Positions 1 to 5,144 are shown, numbered from the stretch's first letter. The stretch is DNA of 5,144 bases from Chromatiales bacterium (GCA_026999335.1 JALTPW010000236.1:1-5144), one strand, 5' to 3'. The notes: a model not told the origin generated them from the sequence alone. Numbers and translations: made by a program.

Positions 1-381
1 GTCGTAATGGAACCCGCTTTTCACCGCCTGTGCCGAAGGGTTCGGCCACTGATGATGAAGGGAGAGCACGATGGTTGGGAGATGCGCATTGCCGCCATCG
101 CCGGCCTGTTGGCCCATGTTCGAAAACTTGATTCACGCAAGACCCTGGCTGAACAAATGGCTGTGGGTGATTCTCCCGCCGTGAGTGAGTTGCGGTTTCG
201 TCGCTTGTTACAGCGTGATCGACGGGATATATACGGTGCCCTGATTCGTGTACTGAGCCTGCTCGACAAAACAGTAAATCCGTACGATCTGGCTCGGTCT
301 GTTTACTACTGGGGCGACAAGGAACGAAAGCGTTGGGCCTTTGCCTATTTTCCCAATGTCCCTGAAAAAAAATCTGCATAA
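1..381 (+). CDS. cse2: Cse2 (CasB), Cascade small subunit, 5'-truncated
   Basis: This is the small subunit of the type I-E Cascade complex; two copies form the belly that supports the crRNA-target hybrid and the displaced strand. The frame is open to the left edge, so the gene starts outside the window. The ATG at 7 is internal: the E. coli protein of about 160 residues has roughly 35-40 more residues before the matching PAFxRL segment. What remains is an all-helical, Arg-rich protein. It shows EPAFHRL near the start, an FRRLLQRDRRD basic patch near the middle, and the YYWGDKERKRWAFAYF tail that corresponds to TWWGKRERQ in E. coli CasB. The stop is TAA at 379-381. The position directly upstream of cas7 agrees. 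The subunit diverges fast in sequence, but pattern and context together make the call firm. Confidence 0.9.
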   Translation, partial: VVMEPAFHRLCRRVRPLMMKGEHDGWEMRIAAIAGLLAHVRKLDSRKTLAEQMAVGDSPAVSELRFRRLLQRDRRDIYGALIRVLSLLDKTVNPYDLARSVYYWGDKERKRWAFAYFPNVPEKKSA

Positions 382-391
382 AAACCCGTAG

Positions 392-408
392 GGTGGGCAT
401 CGCCCACC
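392..408. repeat. REP-like GGTGGGC palindrome
   Basis: GGTGGGC, a 3-base loop (ATC), then GCCCACC form a perfect 7-bp stem, preceded by CCGTAG. The motif GTAGGGTGGGC...GCCCACC resembles small palindromic elements that I recall as scattered between genes in many proteobacteria; membership of a named family is not shown. It begins 11 bases after the cse2 stop. Nothing like a U-tract follows it directly, so by itself it is not an intrinsic terminator. In RNA it could protect a 3' end or mark a processing site. Confidence 0.55.
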
Positions 409-412
409 GTTA

Positions 413-445
413 CAGTTATTGGAATAACTGAAAAGGTCTTTTTTT
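413..445 (+). terminator. Hairpin plus T-run in the cse2-cas7 gap (weak terminator or attenuator candidate)
   Basis: CAGTTATT (413-420) and AATAACTG (423-430) form a perfect 8-bp inverted repeat around GG. A run of seven T lies at 439-445. The stem is AT-rich, and 8 bases (AAAAGGTC) separate it from the T-run, unlike a classic intrinsic terminator. A second small stem, AAAAG/CTTTT (431-442), sits directly against the T-run. Partial termination or 3'-end protection here could change the relative amounts of cse2 and cas7 transcript. That function is inference; the symmetry is directly visible. Confidence 0.35.
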
Positions 446-518
446 ATAAATTTGCTTCAGATCGGCCGGAAACCCGACAAACTTGAAGCGAAATATTATC
501 TGACAAGGAGAACATCCT

Positions 519-1556
519 ATGAGTCGTTTTATTCAGTTGCATTTGTTGACCTCATACCCACCCGCCAATCTCAATCGTGATGATCTCGGCCGACCCAAAA
601 CCGCCATGATGGGAGGGGTGCCGCGCCTGCGCGTTTCTTCGCAAAGCCTCAAGCGTGCCTGGCGCAAATCTGATGTGTTTGAAAATGCACTCAAGGGTCA
701 TGTGGGTACGCGCACCAAATCCATGGGACAGGAAATTTTCAAGGCGCTGACGGAAAAAAGTGTGAGCGAAAAAAAGGCGAGCGAATGGGCCAAGGCCATG
801 GCCGGTGTCTTCGGTAAGCTGAAAAAGGACTCGCTGGATATTGAACAACTGGCCCACTTCAGTCCCGAAGAAGAAACTGCGATTGATGAACTGGTCGCGA
901 CATTGGCCGAACGTGGCAGCGAACCAGAAACCGATGAACTAAAACTTTTGCGCAAGCAACACAGCGCAGCCGATATTGCCCTGTTCGGCCGCATGCTGGC
1001 CTCCAGTCCCGCCTTTAATACCGAGGCTGCCTGCCAGGTGGCCCACGCCATCAGCGTGCACAAGGTGGCGGTGGAAGATGATTTTTTCACTGCCGTGGAT
1101 GACCTCAACAGCGGTGAAGAAGACCTGGGCGCCGGTCACATGGGCGAGACAGAATTTGCCGCCGGTCTGTTTTATCAATATGTCTGTATCGACCGGAACC
1201 TGCTGACTGAAAACCTCGGCAGCGACAGCGAACTGACGGACAAGACCCTCGCTGCCTTGATCGAGGCCAGCGCGACGGTTTCACCCACTGGCAAGCAGAA
1301 CAGCTTCGCCTCAAGGGCGCGCGCCTCTTACATCCTGTGCGAGTTGGGTAACCAGCAGCCCCGTTCTCTGTCAGCCGCCTTCCTCAAGCCCGTGGCGGGT
1401 ATGGACATGCTGCACAGTGCCATTGCCAGCCTGGAAGATGCCGTGGATAAAATGGACACTGCCTACGGTCCTTGCGCGGATCAGCGCAGTAAACTGAATG
1501 TGCAGAAAGGCGAAGGCAGTCTCGCCGCTATTATCGATGCCGTGTCGGCGGGGTAG
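519..1556 (+). CDS. cas7: Cas7 (Cse4/CasC), Cascade backbone subunit
   Basis: This is the RAMP-type backbone protein of type I-E Cascade. Six copies coat the crRNA spacer and hold it for target pairing. At 345 residues it is near the usual length (about 363 in E. coli). Family landmarks are LNRDD at residues 18-22 with MMGG ending at 33, the basic RVSSQSLKRAWRKS at 38-51, DIALFGRM at 152-159, HAISVHKV at 176-183, FFTAVDDL at 189-196 and the GHMGETEF-AAGLFYQY segment at 206-221. All have close counterparts in E. coli CasC. The ATG at 519 is well placed: AAGGAG at 505-510 lies 8 bases upstream, and the protein opens MSRFIQLHLL like its homologues. It is separated from cse2 by 137 bases with hairpins but only 5 bases from cas5. 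It appears intact. Confidence 0.97.
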   Translation: MSRFIQLHLLTSYPPANLNRDDLGRPKTAMMGGVPRLRVSSQSLKRAWRKSDVFENALKGHVGTRTKSMGQEIFKALTEKSVSEKKASEWAKAMAGVFGKLKKDSLDIEQLAHFSPEEETAIDELVATLAERGSEPETDELKLLRKQHSAADIALFGRMLASSPAFNTEAACQVAHAISVHKVAVEDDFFTAVDDLNSGEEDLGAGHMGETEFAAGLFYQYVCIDRNLLTENLGSDSELTDKTLAALIEASATVSPTGKQNSFASRARASYILCELGNQQPRSLSAAFLKPVAGMDMLHSAIASLEDAVDKMDTAYGPCADQRSKLNVQKGEGSLAAIIDAVSAG

Positions 1557-1561
1557 GGGGC

Positions 1562-2299
1562 ATGAGGCAATTTCTACTATTTCAACTCTATGGTCCCCTG
1601 GCCTCCTGGGGTGACGTGGCCGTGGGAGAACAGCGCCCCTCGGCCAGCCACCCTTCCAAGTCCGCGATTCTGGGCTTGCTGGCGGCGGCCAGGGGTATTC
1701 GCCGTGACGAGGAATCCCGCCATCGTGAGATGGCTGCTGGTTATGGTTTTGGGGTGCGTGTTGATGCGCCCGGTGAATTGCTGCGCGACTATCACACGAC
1801 ACAAGTGCCCCCTGCCAAGGGCAAGGCGAAATTCTTTACCCGTCGGGATGAATTACGCAACGTGGAACTCAACACCATTCTTTCCTCGCGGGACTATCGT
1901 ACAGATGGGCGGTACACCGTGGCGGTGTGGGTGCAGGGTAGTGAGACCCCATTTACTCTGGAAGCATTGGCCGATGCATTGCGAAATCCTCAGCTGGTTC
2001 CTTATCTCGGCCGAAAATCCTGCCCAGCCGCTGTGCCCATGTGTCCACAGATAGTTGAGGTGGGCAGCCTGAAGTCAGCGTTTTCAGCAGCCGTGTTTCC
2101 CGATGATGACAGGTTGTCTTGTATCGAGTCGCCGGCACAGATCAGCTATTACTGGGAATCACTGGATGGTGAAAACGCTGGAATGCGGGCCAGCATGGTT
2201 TATCCGCGCCGGGATCAGCCGCTGAGCCGCAAGCGCTGGCAGTTCTCCGAGCGTGATGAATTCTATTTTTCGGAATCCGCACAGGAGGTGTCAGGATGA
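1562..2299 (+). CDS. cas5e: Cas5 (CasD), type I-E Cascade subunit
   Basis: Cas5 is the RAMP protein that binds the 5' handle of the crRNA and caps one end of the Cas7 filament, contacting Cse1. The 245-residue product shows the family's N-terminal strand and GPLASWG at 11-17, SKSAILGLLAAARGI at 32-46 (compare TRSGLLGLLGACLGI in E. coli CasD), RDYHT at 75-79, YTVAVWV around 118-124, and the diagnostic PYLGRKSCP at 147-155. It starts 5 bases after the cas7 stop. The region before the ATG is G-rich (GGCGGGGTAGGGGGC), which serves as a poor Shine-Dalgarno site and suggests translational coupling to cas7. Its stop overlaps the cas6e start by ATGA. I see no defects. Confidence 0.97.
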   Translation: MRQFLLFQLYGPLASWGDVAVGEQRPSASHPSKSAILGLLAAARGIRRDEESRHREMAAGYGFGVRVDAPGELLRDYHTTQVPPAKGKAKFFTRRDELRNVELNTILSSRDYRTDGRYTVAVWVQGSETPFTLEALADALRNPQLVPYLGRKSCPAAVPMCPQIVEVGSLKSAFSAAVFPDDDRLSCIESPAQISYYWESLDGENAGMRASMVYPRRDQPLSRKRWQFSERDEFYFSESAQEVSG

Positions 2300-2985
2300 G
2301 CTATTTCAGCCGCGTATCCATCGACCCGGTAAGCGTCAATGCCTCACGTCTGGCAAAAGAGGTCTGCGTCAATGCCTATCGGGAACATCAGCACTTATGG
2401 CGTTTGTTTGCTGTCGATGCCGATGCCGAGCGGGATTTTCTGTTTCGGCGCGAGCAACCCGCTGGCGGTTTTCCCCGTTTTTACCTGCTTTCCGGGCGGG
2501 AGCCACGGCATGGCGACAAGGTGTGGCATATCGAAACCAAGATTTACCGCCCAGTCATCCATGCGGGGCAGCGCCTGGCCTTCAGTCTGCGTGTAAACCC
2601 CGTCGTCACCCGGCGCGATGCGCAGGGCAGGCAGGTGCGCCATGACGTGGTGATGGATCTCAAATGCTGTACCGACTTCAAGACATTGCCGATTAATGAG
2701 CGGCCCGCGCTCAGTGAGCTGATCCAACAGGCCGGGATGGAATGGTTGCAGACTCGTGCCGAGCGGCACGGATTTTCCTTCTTGCCGGGCGAATTACGGG
2801 TCGAAGGTTATCAGCAACATCGGGCCAGCAAAAAAGGCGGTAAAAAACCGATTCGTTACAGCACCCTGGACTTCACCGGCGTGCTGACCGTCACTGAAGC
2901 CGAACTGTTTCAGCAGACGCTGACAAAGGGCATCGGCCCCGCCAAGGCCTTCGGCTGTGGCCTGCTGCTGGTGCGACGACCATAG
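2296..2985 (+). CDS. cas6e: Cas6e (CasE/Cse3), pre-crRNA endoribonuclease
   Basis: Cas6e cuts pre-crRNA at the base of the repeat hairpin and stays bound to the 3' handle as part of Cascade. The 229-residue protein carries AYREHQHLWRLF at 27-38. His31, with Tyr28 three residues earlier, fits the catalytic His/Tyr pair known from Thermus (His26, Tyr23) and E. coli (His20). Other landmarks are ERDFLFR around 49-55, LRVNPV in the middle, FTGVLTV near 192-198, and the glycine-rich RNA-binding loop KGIGPAKAFGCGL at 211-223. A strong AGGAGGTG at 2283-2290 lies 5 bases before the ATG, which overlaps the cas5 stop. In most I-E loci cas1 follows at once; here 1.6 kb intervenes. The gene itself looks fully functional. 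Confidence 0.97.
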   Translation: MSYFSRVSIDPVSVNASRLAKEVCVNAYREHQHLWRLFAVDADAERDFLFRREQPAGGFPRFYLLSGREPRHGDKVWHIETKIYRPVIHAGQRLAFSLRVNPVVTRRDAQGRQVRHDVVMDLKCCTDFKTLPINERPALSELIQQAGMEWLQTRAERHGFSFLPGELRVEGYQQHRASKKGGKKPIRYSTLDFTGVLTVTEAELFQQTLTKGIGPAKAFGCGLLLVRRP

Positions 2986-3011
2986 ATCAATAATGTACAA
3001 GCGTAATATCC

Positions 3012-3227
3012 ATGTTATTGCCAATCCTTCCTTATTTTGTGCGTTATGTAAGGAGTTGGGGTTTATTGGTTACCGTGGCGTGGAAGGCATTGCGGGCTTA
3101 TGAATCCGGGAGTGAAGGCTTCAATGATGCCATTATTGCCTATGCCAATATGGCTCACGAATGTGAATATACCGTTACTTCTGATAGGCGGGCATCCAGG
3201 CTGGATGGAGTGCGGCTGCTGAAATGA
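3012..3227 (+). pseudogene. C-terminal remnant of a VapC-like PIN-domain toxin
   Basis: This 71-codon frame lies 26 bases after cas6e. From residue 24 it reads like the second half of a VapC-family PIN ribonuclease: WKALRAYESGSEGFNDAII, then CEYTVTSDRRASRLDGVRLL at 51-70. VapC proteins end with an A(D)FADALI helix followed by CxxTVTFDRxAxRLxGxxLL. Two acidic residues of the PIN site are visible, Asp39 and Asp58, while the first Asp of the usual ADFAD is Gly here. The N-terminal half with the essential first Asp is missing, since full-length members have about 130-140 residues. The first 20 residues look unrelated, there is no convincing ribosome site before the ATG at 3012, and no VapB precedes it. 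I therefore call it a dead fragment. The assignment uses recalled motifs, not a search. Confidence 0.6.
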
Positions 3228-3240
3228 CTTTTCAGGGTAT

Positions 3241-3423
3241 GACAAAACAACGATTTTTGATGAGGTTTTGGAAATCTTGGCCGAGTTTTTAGATTCCCCG
3301 GAGCGCAGTGAAGACTGCTTCGATATTCACCGGTTTCAAGGAGGCGTGGCGGCCATCCTGTCCAGTCCGGGATGTGTCAGCGAAGTCAATTTTTGGTTTT
3401 GGGTGAAAAAGCGAATGGCGTGA
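3241..3423 (+). pseudogene. N-terminal fragment of a YecA/UPF0149-like gene, out of frame with its C-terminal part
   Basis: This reading frame runs from just after a stop at 3220-3222 to a TGA at 3421-3423 and overlaps the next gene in another frame. It encodes FDEVLEILAEFLDSPE and then FDIHRFQGGVAAILSSP, followed by VSEVNFWFWV. That matches the opening of YecA/UPF0149 proteins (helix, then LDxxELDGLLTAVLSSPxxIxPxxWL). It has no start codon of its own. An ATG at 3239 would join it if the A run at 3244-3247 were one base longer. At its end, one extra A in the run 3406-3410 would join it to the SEC-C frame below. It is best read as the 5' part of one broken gene of roughly 240 codons. Confidence 0.55.
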
Positions 3424-3956
3424 ATCAGTGGTTCGAGGATGAGAAGATTCGCGCTGCCTGGCTTACCTGCATGAATGGAACAGATGAAGCACTGGCCATG
3501 GAACGATTTACACTGAAGGATCGCTATGCCATCGAGGAATCAGCAACGGCGCCCGGTAAAGAACTCAGCCATTGCTGTGATGGTTATTTGCAGGCCTATT
3601 GCTTGATCGAGGAAACCTGGATTGAAATCCATGAGCGTCTGGCTGCTGAAGGTTTTTTTGAGCTGAATGAAGAGCACATGGCCGTTCTTGGGGCCATGGA
3701 GGCGCTGACTGATTGGGATCAGGCGTTGGAGAGAAATGAAAATTCTGACTTCTTGAGGAGCCGTTTTCCATTGTTATTCGAGACCCTCGACGAATCGCTC
3801 GCCAAACTGCATCGTTTGGCACTCCTGCTTGAAGATGTCCGCATGCAGTCAGAAAGCAGGCCTGAGACCTTTGTCCGCGAGCCAGAAAAAATTGGCCGTA
3901 CTGGTTCCTGTCCCTGTGATAGCGGTAAGAAAGACAAAAAGTGTTGCCTGAATTAG
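3372..3956 (+). CDS. YecA-like protein with C-terminal SEC-C zinc-binding motif, probably missing its true N-terminus
   Basis: The 194-residue frame ends in a canonical SEC-C motif, KIGRTGSCPCDSGKKDKKCC at residues 173-192. Cys180, Cys182, Cys191 and Cys192 have C-x-C-x8-C-C spacing, the zinc site also found at the SecA tail and in YecA. The middle is acidic and helical, with CDGYLQAYCLIEETW aligning with the EEWCFGYMRG region of YecA. The molecular role of YecA proteins is poorly defined; ribosome or SecA-related binding is proposed from the motif. The ATG at 3372 has no Shine-Dalgarno site, and the first 15 or so residues lie where the upstream frame codes for UPF0149-like sequence. This start is therefore probably an artefact of a frameshift near 3406-3410. 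Its TAG stop is 99 bases before the next gene. The motif is certain; expression of this form is doubtful. Confidence 0.7.
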   Translation: MCQRSQFLVLGEKANGVNQWFEDEKIRAAWLTCMNGTDEALAMERFTLKDRYAIEESATAPGKELSHCCDGYLQAYCLIEETWIEIHERLAAEGFFELNEEHMAVLGAMEALTDWDQALERNENSDFLRSRFPLLFETLDESLAKLHRLALLLEDVRMQSESRPETFVREPEKIGRTGSCPCDSGKKDKKCCLN

Positions 3957-3983
3957 ACGTGTTGTCTTAATTATAAAATCTGC

Positions 3984-4005
3984 CACTGCCAATTTTGCGG
4001 CAGTG
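3984..4005. promoter_or_regulatory. Palindrome upstream of the antitoxin-like gene (possible operator)
   Basis: CACTGCC (3984-3990) and GGCAGTG (3999-4005) form a perfect 7-bp inverted repeat with an 8-base spacer. It lies between the SEC-C stop and the gene starting at 4056. A TATAAA at 3972-3977 resembles a -10 box, though I find no good -35 at the right distance; a start site from it would fall at the palindrome. Phd/YefM antitoxins repress their own promoters through such palindromes, so an operator is plausible. No T-run follows, so an intrinsic terminator on this strand is unlikely. Confidence 0.3.
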
Positions 4006-4042
4006 CCGATAAGTTGTGCTGTCATTTGATGGCAAAACCTTA

Positions 4043-4048
4043 AAGGAG
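4043..4048 (+). promoter_or_regulatory. Shine-Dalgarno site that fixes a TTG start
   Basis: AAGGAG ends 7 bases before the TTG at 4056-4058. No ATG or GTG in that frame lies nearby, and the protein from TTG begins exactly where Phd-type antitoxins do (MDIFTISDLR). The strong site makes the rare TTG start credible. Confidence 0.8.
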
Positions 4049-4055
4049 ACATATT

Positions 4056-4379
4056 TTGGATATCTTTACCATAAGCGATCTGCGTGAGCATGCTGCTGAA
4101 CTGATCAGGGATGCCGAGATGGGTGAATTATCCGTGGTGACAAAGCATGGCCGGCCGGTGTTTATCGCCGTTCCCTTTGATGAGAATGTGCTGAAATCCG
4201 GGGTGTCGGTGAGTTTGGCGGTAAAATTCTACGAAAAAGGTGTGCTAAATCTGGGTAAAGCCGCCAGATTTGCAGGCTGTTCGGTGCTTGAGTTCACTGA
4301 ACACCTTGCCAGAGCAGGTGTACCCAGCTTTTGTTATTCAGTGCGAGAGATGGATGAGAAAGTGACCGCCATTGGTTGA
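4056..4379 (+). CDS. Phd/YefM-like and UPF0175 fusion, antitoxin-like protein
   Basis: The 107-residue product has two parts. Residues 1-45 read like a Phd/YefM antitoxin N-terminus (MDIFTISDLREHAAELIRDA, then VVTKHGRPVFIAVPFDE), the DNA-binding and dimer region of type II antitoxins. Residues 51-105 read like UPF0175 (SLAVKFYEKGVLNLGKAARF, then AGCSVLEFTEHLARAGVPSF), with a helix-turn-helix-like stretch at 65-90. UPF0175 genes are commonly paired with PIN-domain DUF3368 toxins placed just downstream. Start: TTG with AAGGAG 7 bases upstream. The frame is clean and its codon use is ordinary. No full toxin follows; only about 217 bases separate it from cas1, with a possible toxin tail at 4459-4563. 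It may be an orphan antitoxin, autoregulated through the palindrome at 3984-4005. The family call is good; its present role is unknown. Confidence 0.8.
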   Translation: MDIFTISDLREHAAELIRDAEMGELSVVTKHGRPVFIAVPFDENVLKSGVSVSLAVKFYEKGVLNLGKAARFAGCSVLEFTEHLARAGVPSFCYSVREMDEKVTAIG

Positions 4380-4405
4380 GTTTTTTGGTTTTTTGCCCGT
4401 GTTTT

Positions 4406-4424
4406 CGGCACGTCTAGCGTGCCG
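4406..4424. repeat. Perfect hairpin between the antitoxin-like gene and cas1
   Basis: CGGCACG (4406-4412), loop TCTAG, CGTGCCG (4418-4424) form a 7-bp GC-rich stem. It begins 27 bases after the antitoxin stop. T-rich DNA lies before it (4381-4394), not after it, so it lacks the layout of an intrinsic terminator on the + strand. It lies between the antitoxin stop and the possible toxin tail, where most of a toxin gene would have been lost. Confidence 0.4.
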
Positions 4425-4458
4425 GGTTGTTGCCGGTGGGCTGATTGGAAAGCAGTAG

Positions 4459-4563
4459 ATGAGGATTGATATCGTCGAACCTTTGCTGCACATATTGCCG
4501 ACTTCTGATTACCATCTGGCCTTCGATCTGCTGGAACGTCTTCTCCCGTCCGTTGGCCGGTGA
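4459..4563 (+). pseudogene. Possible C-terminal remnant of a DUF3368/PIN toxin
   Basis: The 34-codon frame encodes RIDIVEPLLHILP, then TSDYHLAFDLLERLLPSVGR, ending TGA at 4561-4563. DUF3368 PIN proteins commonly end in a pattern such as L..TDFxxxxDLLxxLL with a basic tail, which this follows at D, Y/F, DLL, E/D and RLL. It sits where the toxin partner of the UPF0175 gene should end, directly before the cas1 leader. In another frame, RAGLLP at 4418-4435 recalls the RGLLP that precedes this segment in the family, but the spacing is about ten residues too long. The catalytic PIN core is absent. The evidence is a short recalled pattern plus synteny, so this is tentative. Confidence 0.3.
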
Positions 4564-4583
4564 ACAAAATAGACAAACAAGGA

Positions 4584-4589
4584 AAGGAG
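4584..4589 (+). promoter_or_regulatory. Shine-Dalgarno site of cas1
   Basis: AAGGAG lies 7 bases before the ATG at 4597. It fixes the cas1 start and shows that cas1 kept its own strong ribosome site despite being separated from cas6e. I see no clear promoter for cas1 in the 200 bases upstream. Confidence 0.8.
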
Positions 4590-4596
4590 TTATCGC

Positions 4597-5144
4597 ATGC
4601 TGCCCCCCCTTAAGCCCATCGCCATGAAAGAACGCGTCTCGATGATCTTTGTTGAATATGGCCAGATCGATGTACTCGATGGTGCCTTTGTCGTGGTGGA
4701 CAAAAAGGGCGTGCGGACTCACATACCTGTTGGCAGCATTGCCTGCATCATGTTGGAACCGGGCACCCGGGTCTCTCATCGCGCCGCCGCATTGGCCGCC
4801 CGTGTCGGCACCCTGCTGGTGTGGGTGGGCGAGGCCGGGGTTCGTCTCTATGCGGCCGGACAACCGGGTGGGGCACGCTCGGATCGGCTGCTGTATCAGG
4901 CCAAGCTGGCACTGGATGAGTCTGCACGTCTCAAAGTCGTACGCAAGATGTATGAGTTCCGTTTTGGCGAAGCACCACCACAGCGGCGCAGCGTCGATCA
5001 ACTACGTGGCATTGAAGGCGCACGGGTGAAAAAGACCTATCAACTCCTCGCCAAACGTCACGGAGTGGACTGGAAAGGGCGTGACTACAATCCCAATAAC
5101 TGGGATGCCAGCGATATGCCCAATCGCTGTCTCAGTTCTGCCAC
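4597..5144 (+). CDS. cas1: Cas1, type I-E CRISPR integrase, 3'-truncated by the window edge
   Basis: Cas1 with Cas2 captures protospacers and inserts them at the leader end of the array. The 182 residues visible out of about 300 follow E. coli Cas1 almost without gaps: MKERVSMIFVEYGQIDVLDG at 10-29, then IPVGSIACIMLEPGTRVSHR at 43-62, TLLVWVGEAGVRLYAAGQPG at 72-91, LLYQAKLALDE at 98-108, and RRSVDQLRGIEGARV at 130-144. Glu140 corresponds to E. coli Glu141, the first metal ligand of the active site; the His and Asp ligands lie beyond the edge. The start at 4597 is supported by AAGGAG 7 bases upstream and by an N-terminus one residue shorter than in E. coli. The frame is open to the last base. 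It is separated from cas6e by 1,611 bases of accessory DNA. The antisense frame across it is a shadow. Confidence 0.98.
   Translation, partial: MLPPLKPIAMKERVSMIFVEYGQIDVLDGAFVVVDKKGVRTHIPVGSIACIMLEPGTRVSHRAAALAARVGTLLVWVGEAGVRLYAAGQPGGARSDRLLYQAKLALDESARLKVVRKMYEFRFGEAPPQRRSVDQLRGIEGARVKKTYQLLAKRHGVDWKGRDYNPNNWDASDMPNRCLSSA

Noticed and set aside
7..9. ATG at position 7 as the start of cse2
   Set aside because: The frame is open to base 1, no ribosome site can be seen, and the product would lack about 35-40 N-terminal residues found in the family.
1371..1802. Minus-strand frame of 143 codons across the cas7-cas5 junction
   Set aside because: Both plus-strand genes here are unmistakable Cas proteins; the minus product is low-complexity (His, Pro, Arg) and typical of a shadow frame.
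4380..4400. T-rich stretch after the antitoxin stop as an intrinsic terminator
   Set aside because: Two T runs follow the stop, but the bases before them form no stem longer than about 3 bp, and the good hairpin comes after the T runs.
2986..4596. A CreTA-style RNA antitoxin or degenerate CRISPR repeat in the cas6e-cas1 gap
   Set aside because: I looked for a type I-E repeat-like stem (CCCCGC...GCGGGG) and found only TTCCCCGG at 3294-3301, without a partner arm, inside coding sequence.
2986..4596. Insertion sequence or flanking direct repeats around the cargo
   Set aside because: No transposase frame and no matching direct or inverted repeats are apparent between the sequence after 2985 and that before 4597.
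4414..5001. A 195-codon open frame on the minus strand
   Set aside because: It lies mostly antisense to cas1, whose frame matches E. coli Cas1 closely; the minus product is rich in His, Gln and Pro and shows no recognisable motif.
1..5144. CRISPR array or leader
   Set aside because: No regularly spaced direct repeats of about 28-29 bases are visible; the array probably lies beyond cas1 and cas2, outside the window.

Overview
The window is part of a type I-E CRISPR-Cas locus on the + strand. It comes from a bacterium that is probably a gammaproteobacterium. I infer this from how closely the Cas proteins, Cas1 above all, follow the E. coli pattern as I remember it, and from a YecA-like gene; I could not run a database search.

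Layout: positions 1-381 hold the 3' part of cse2 (casB). A 137-base gap follows with two perfect hairpins. Then come cas7 (519-1556), cas5 (1562-2299) and cas6e (2296-2985), tightly packed with a 5-base gap and a 4-base ATGA overlap. These genes encode Cascade: Cas7 forms the backbone, Cas5 caps the 5' handle, Cas6e cuts pre-crRNA and holds the 3' hairpin, and Cse2 forms the belly dimer. At the right edge (4597-5144) cas1 begins and runs out of the window. cas3 and cse1 would be expected upstream, cas2 and the array downstream. No CRISPR repeat is visible here.

The unusual part is the 1.6 kb between cas6e and cas1, which normally adjoin. It looks more AT-rich than the cas genes. It holds, in order, the C-terminal half of a VapC-like PIN toxin, a YecA-like SEC-C gene that appears broken by one or two single-base losses in A runs, an intact small gene fusing a Phd/YefM-like N-terminus to a UPF0175 C-terminus, and a short stretch just before cas1 that may be the tail of the matching PIN (DUF3368) toxin. 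I read this as toxin-antitoxin and accessory cargo that entered the operon and is decaying, leaving one antitoxin-like gene apparently intact. It also separates the interference genes from the adaptation genes. The toxin-remnant readings rest on recalled family patterns and are inference; the Cas assignments are firm.
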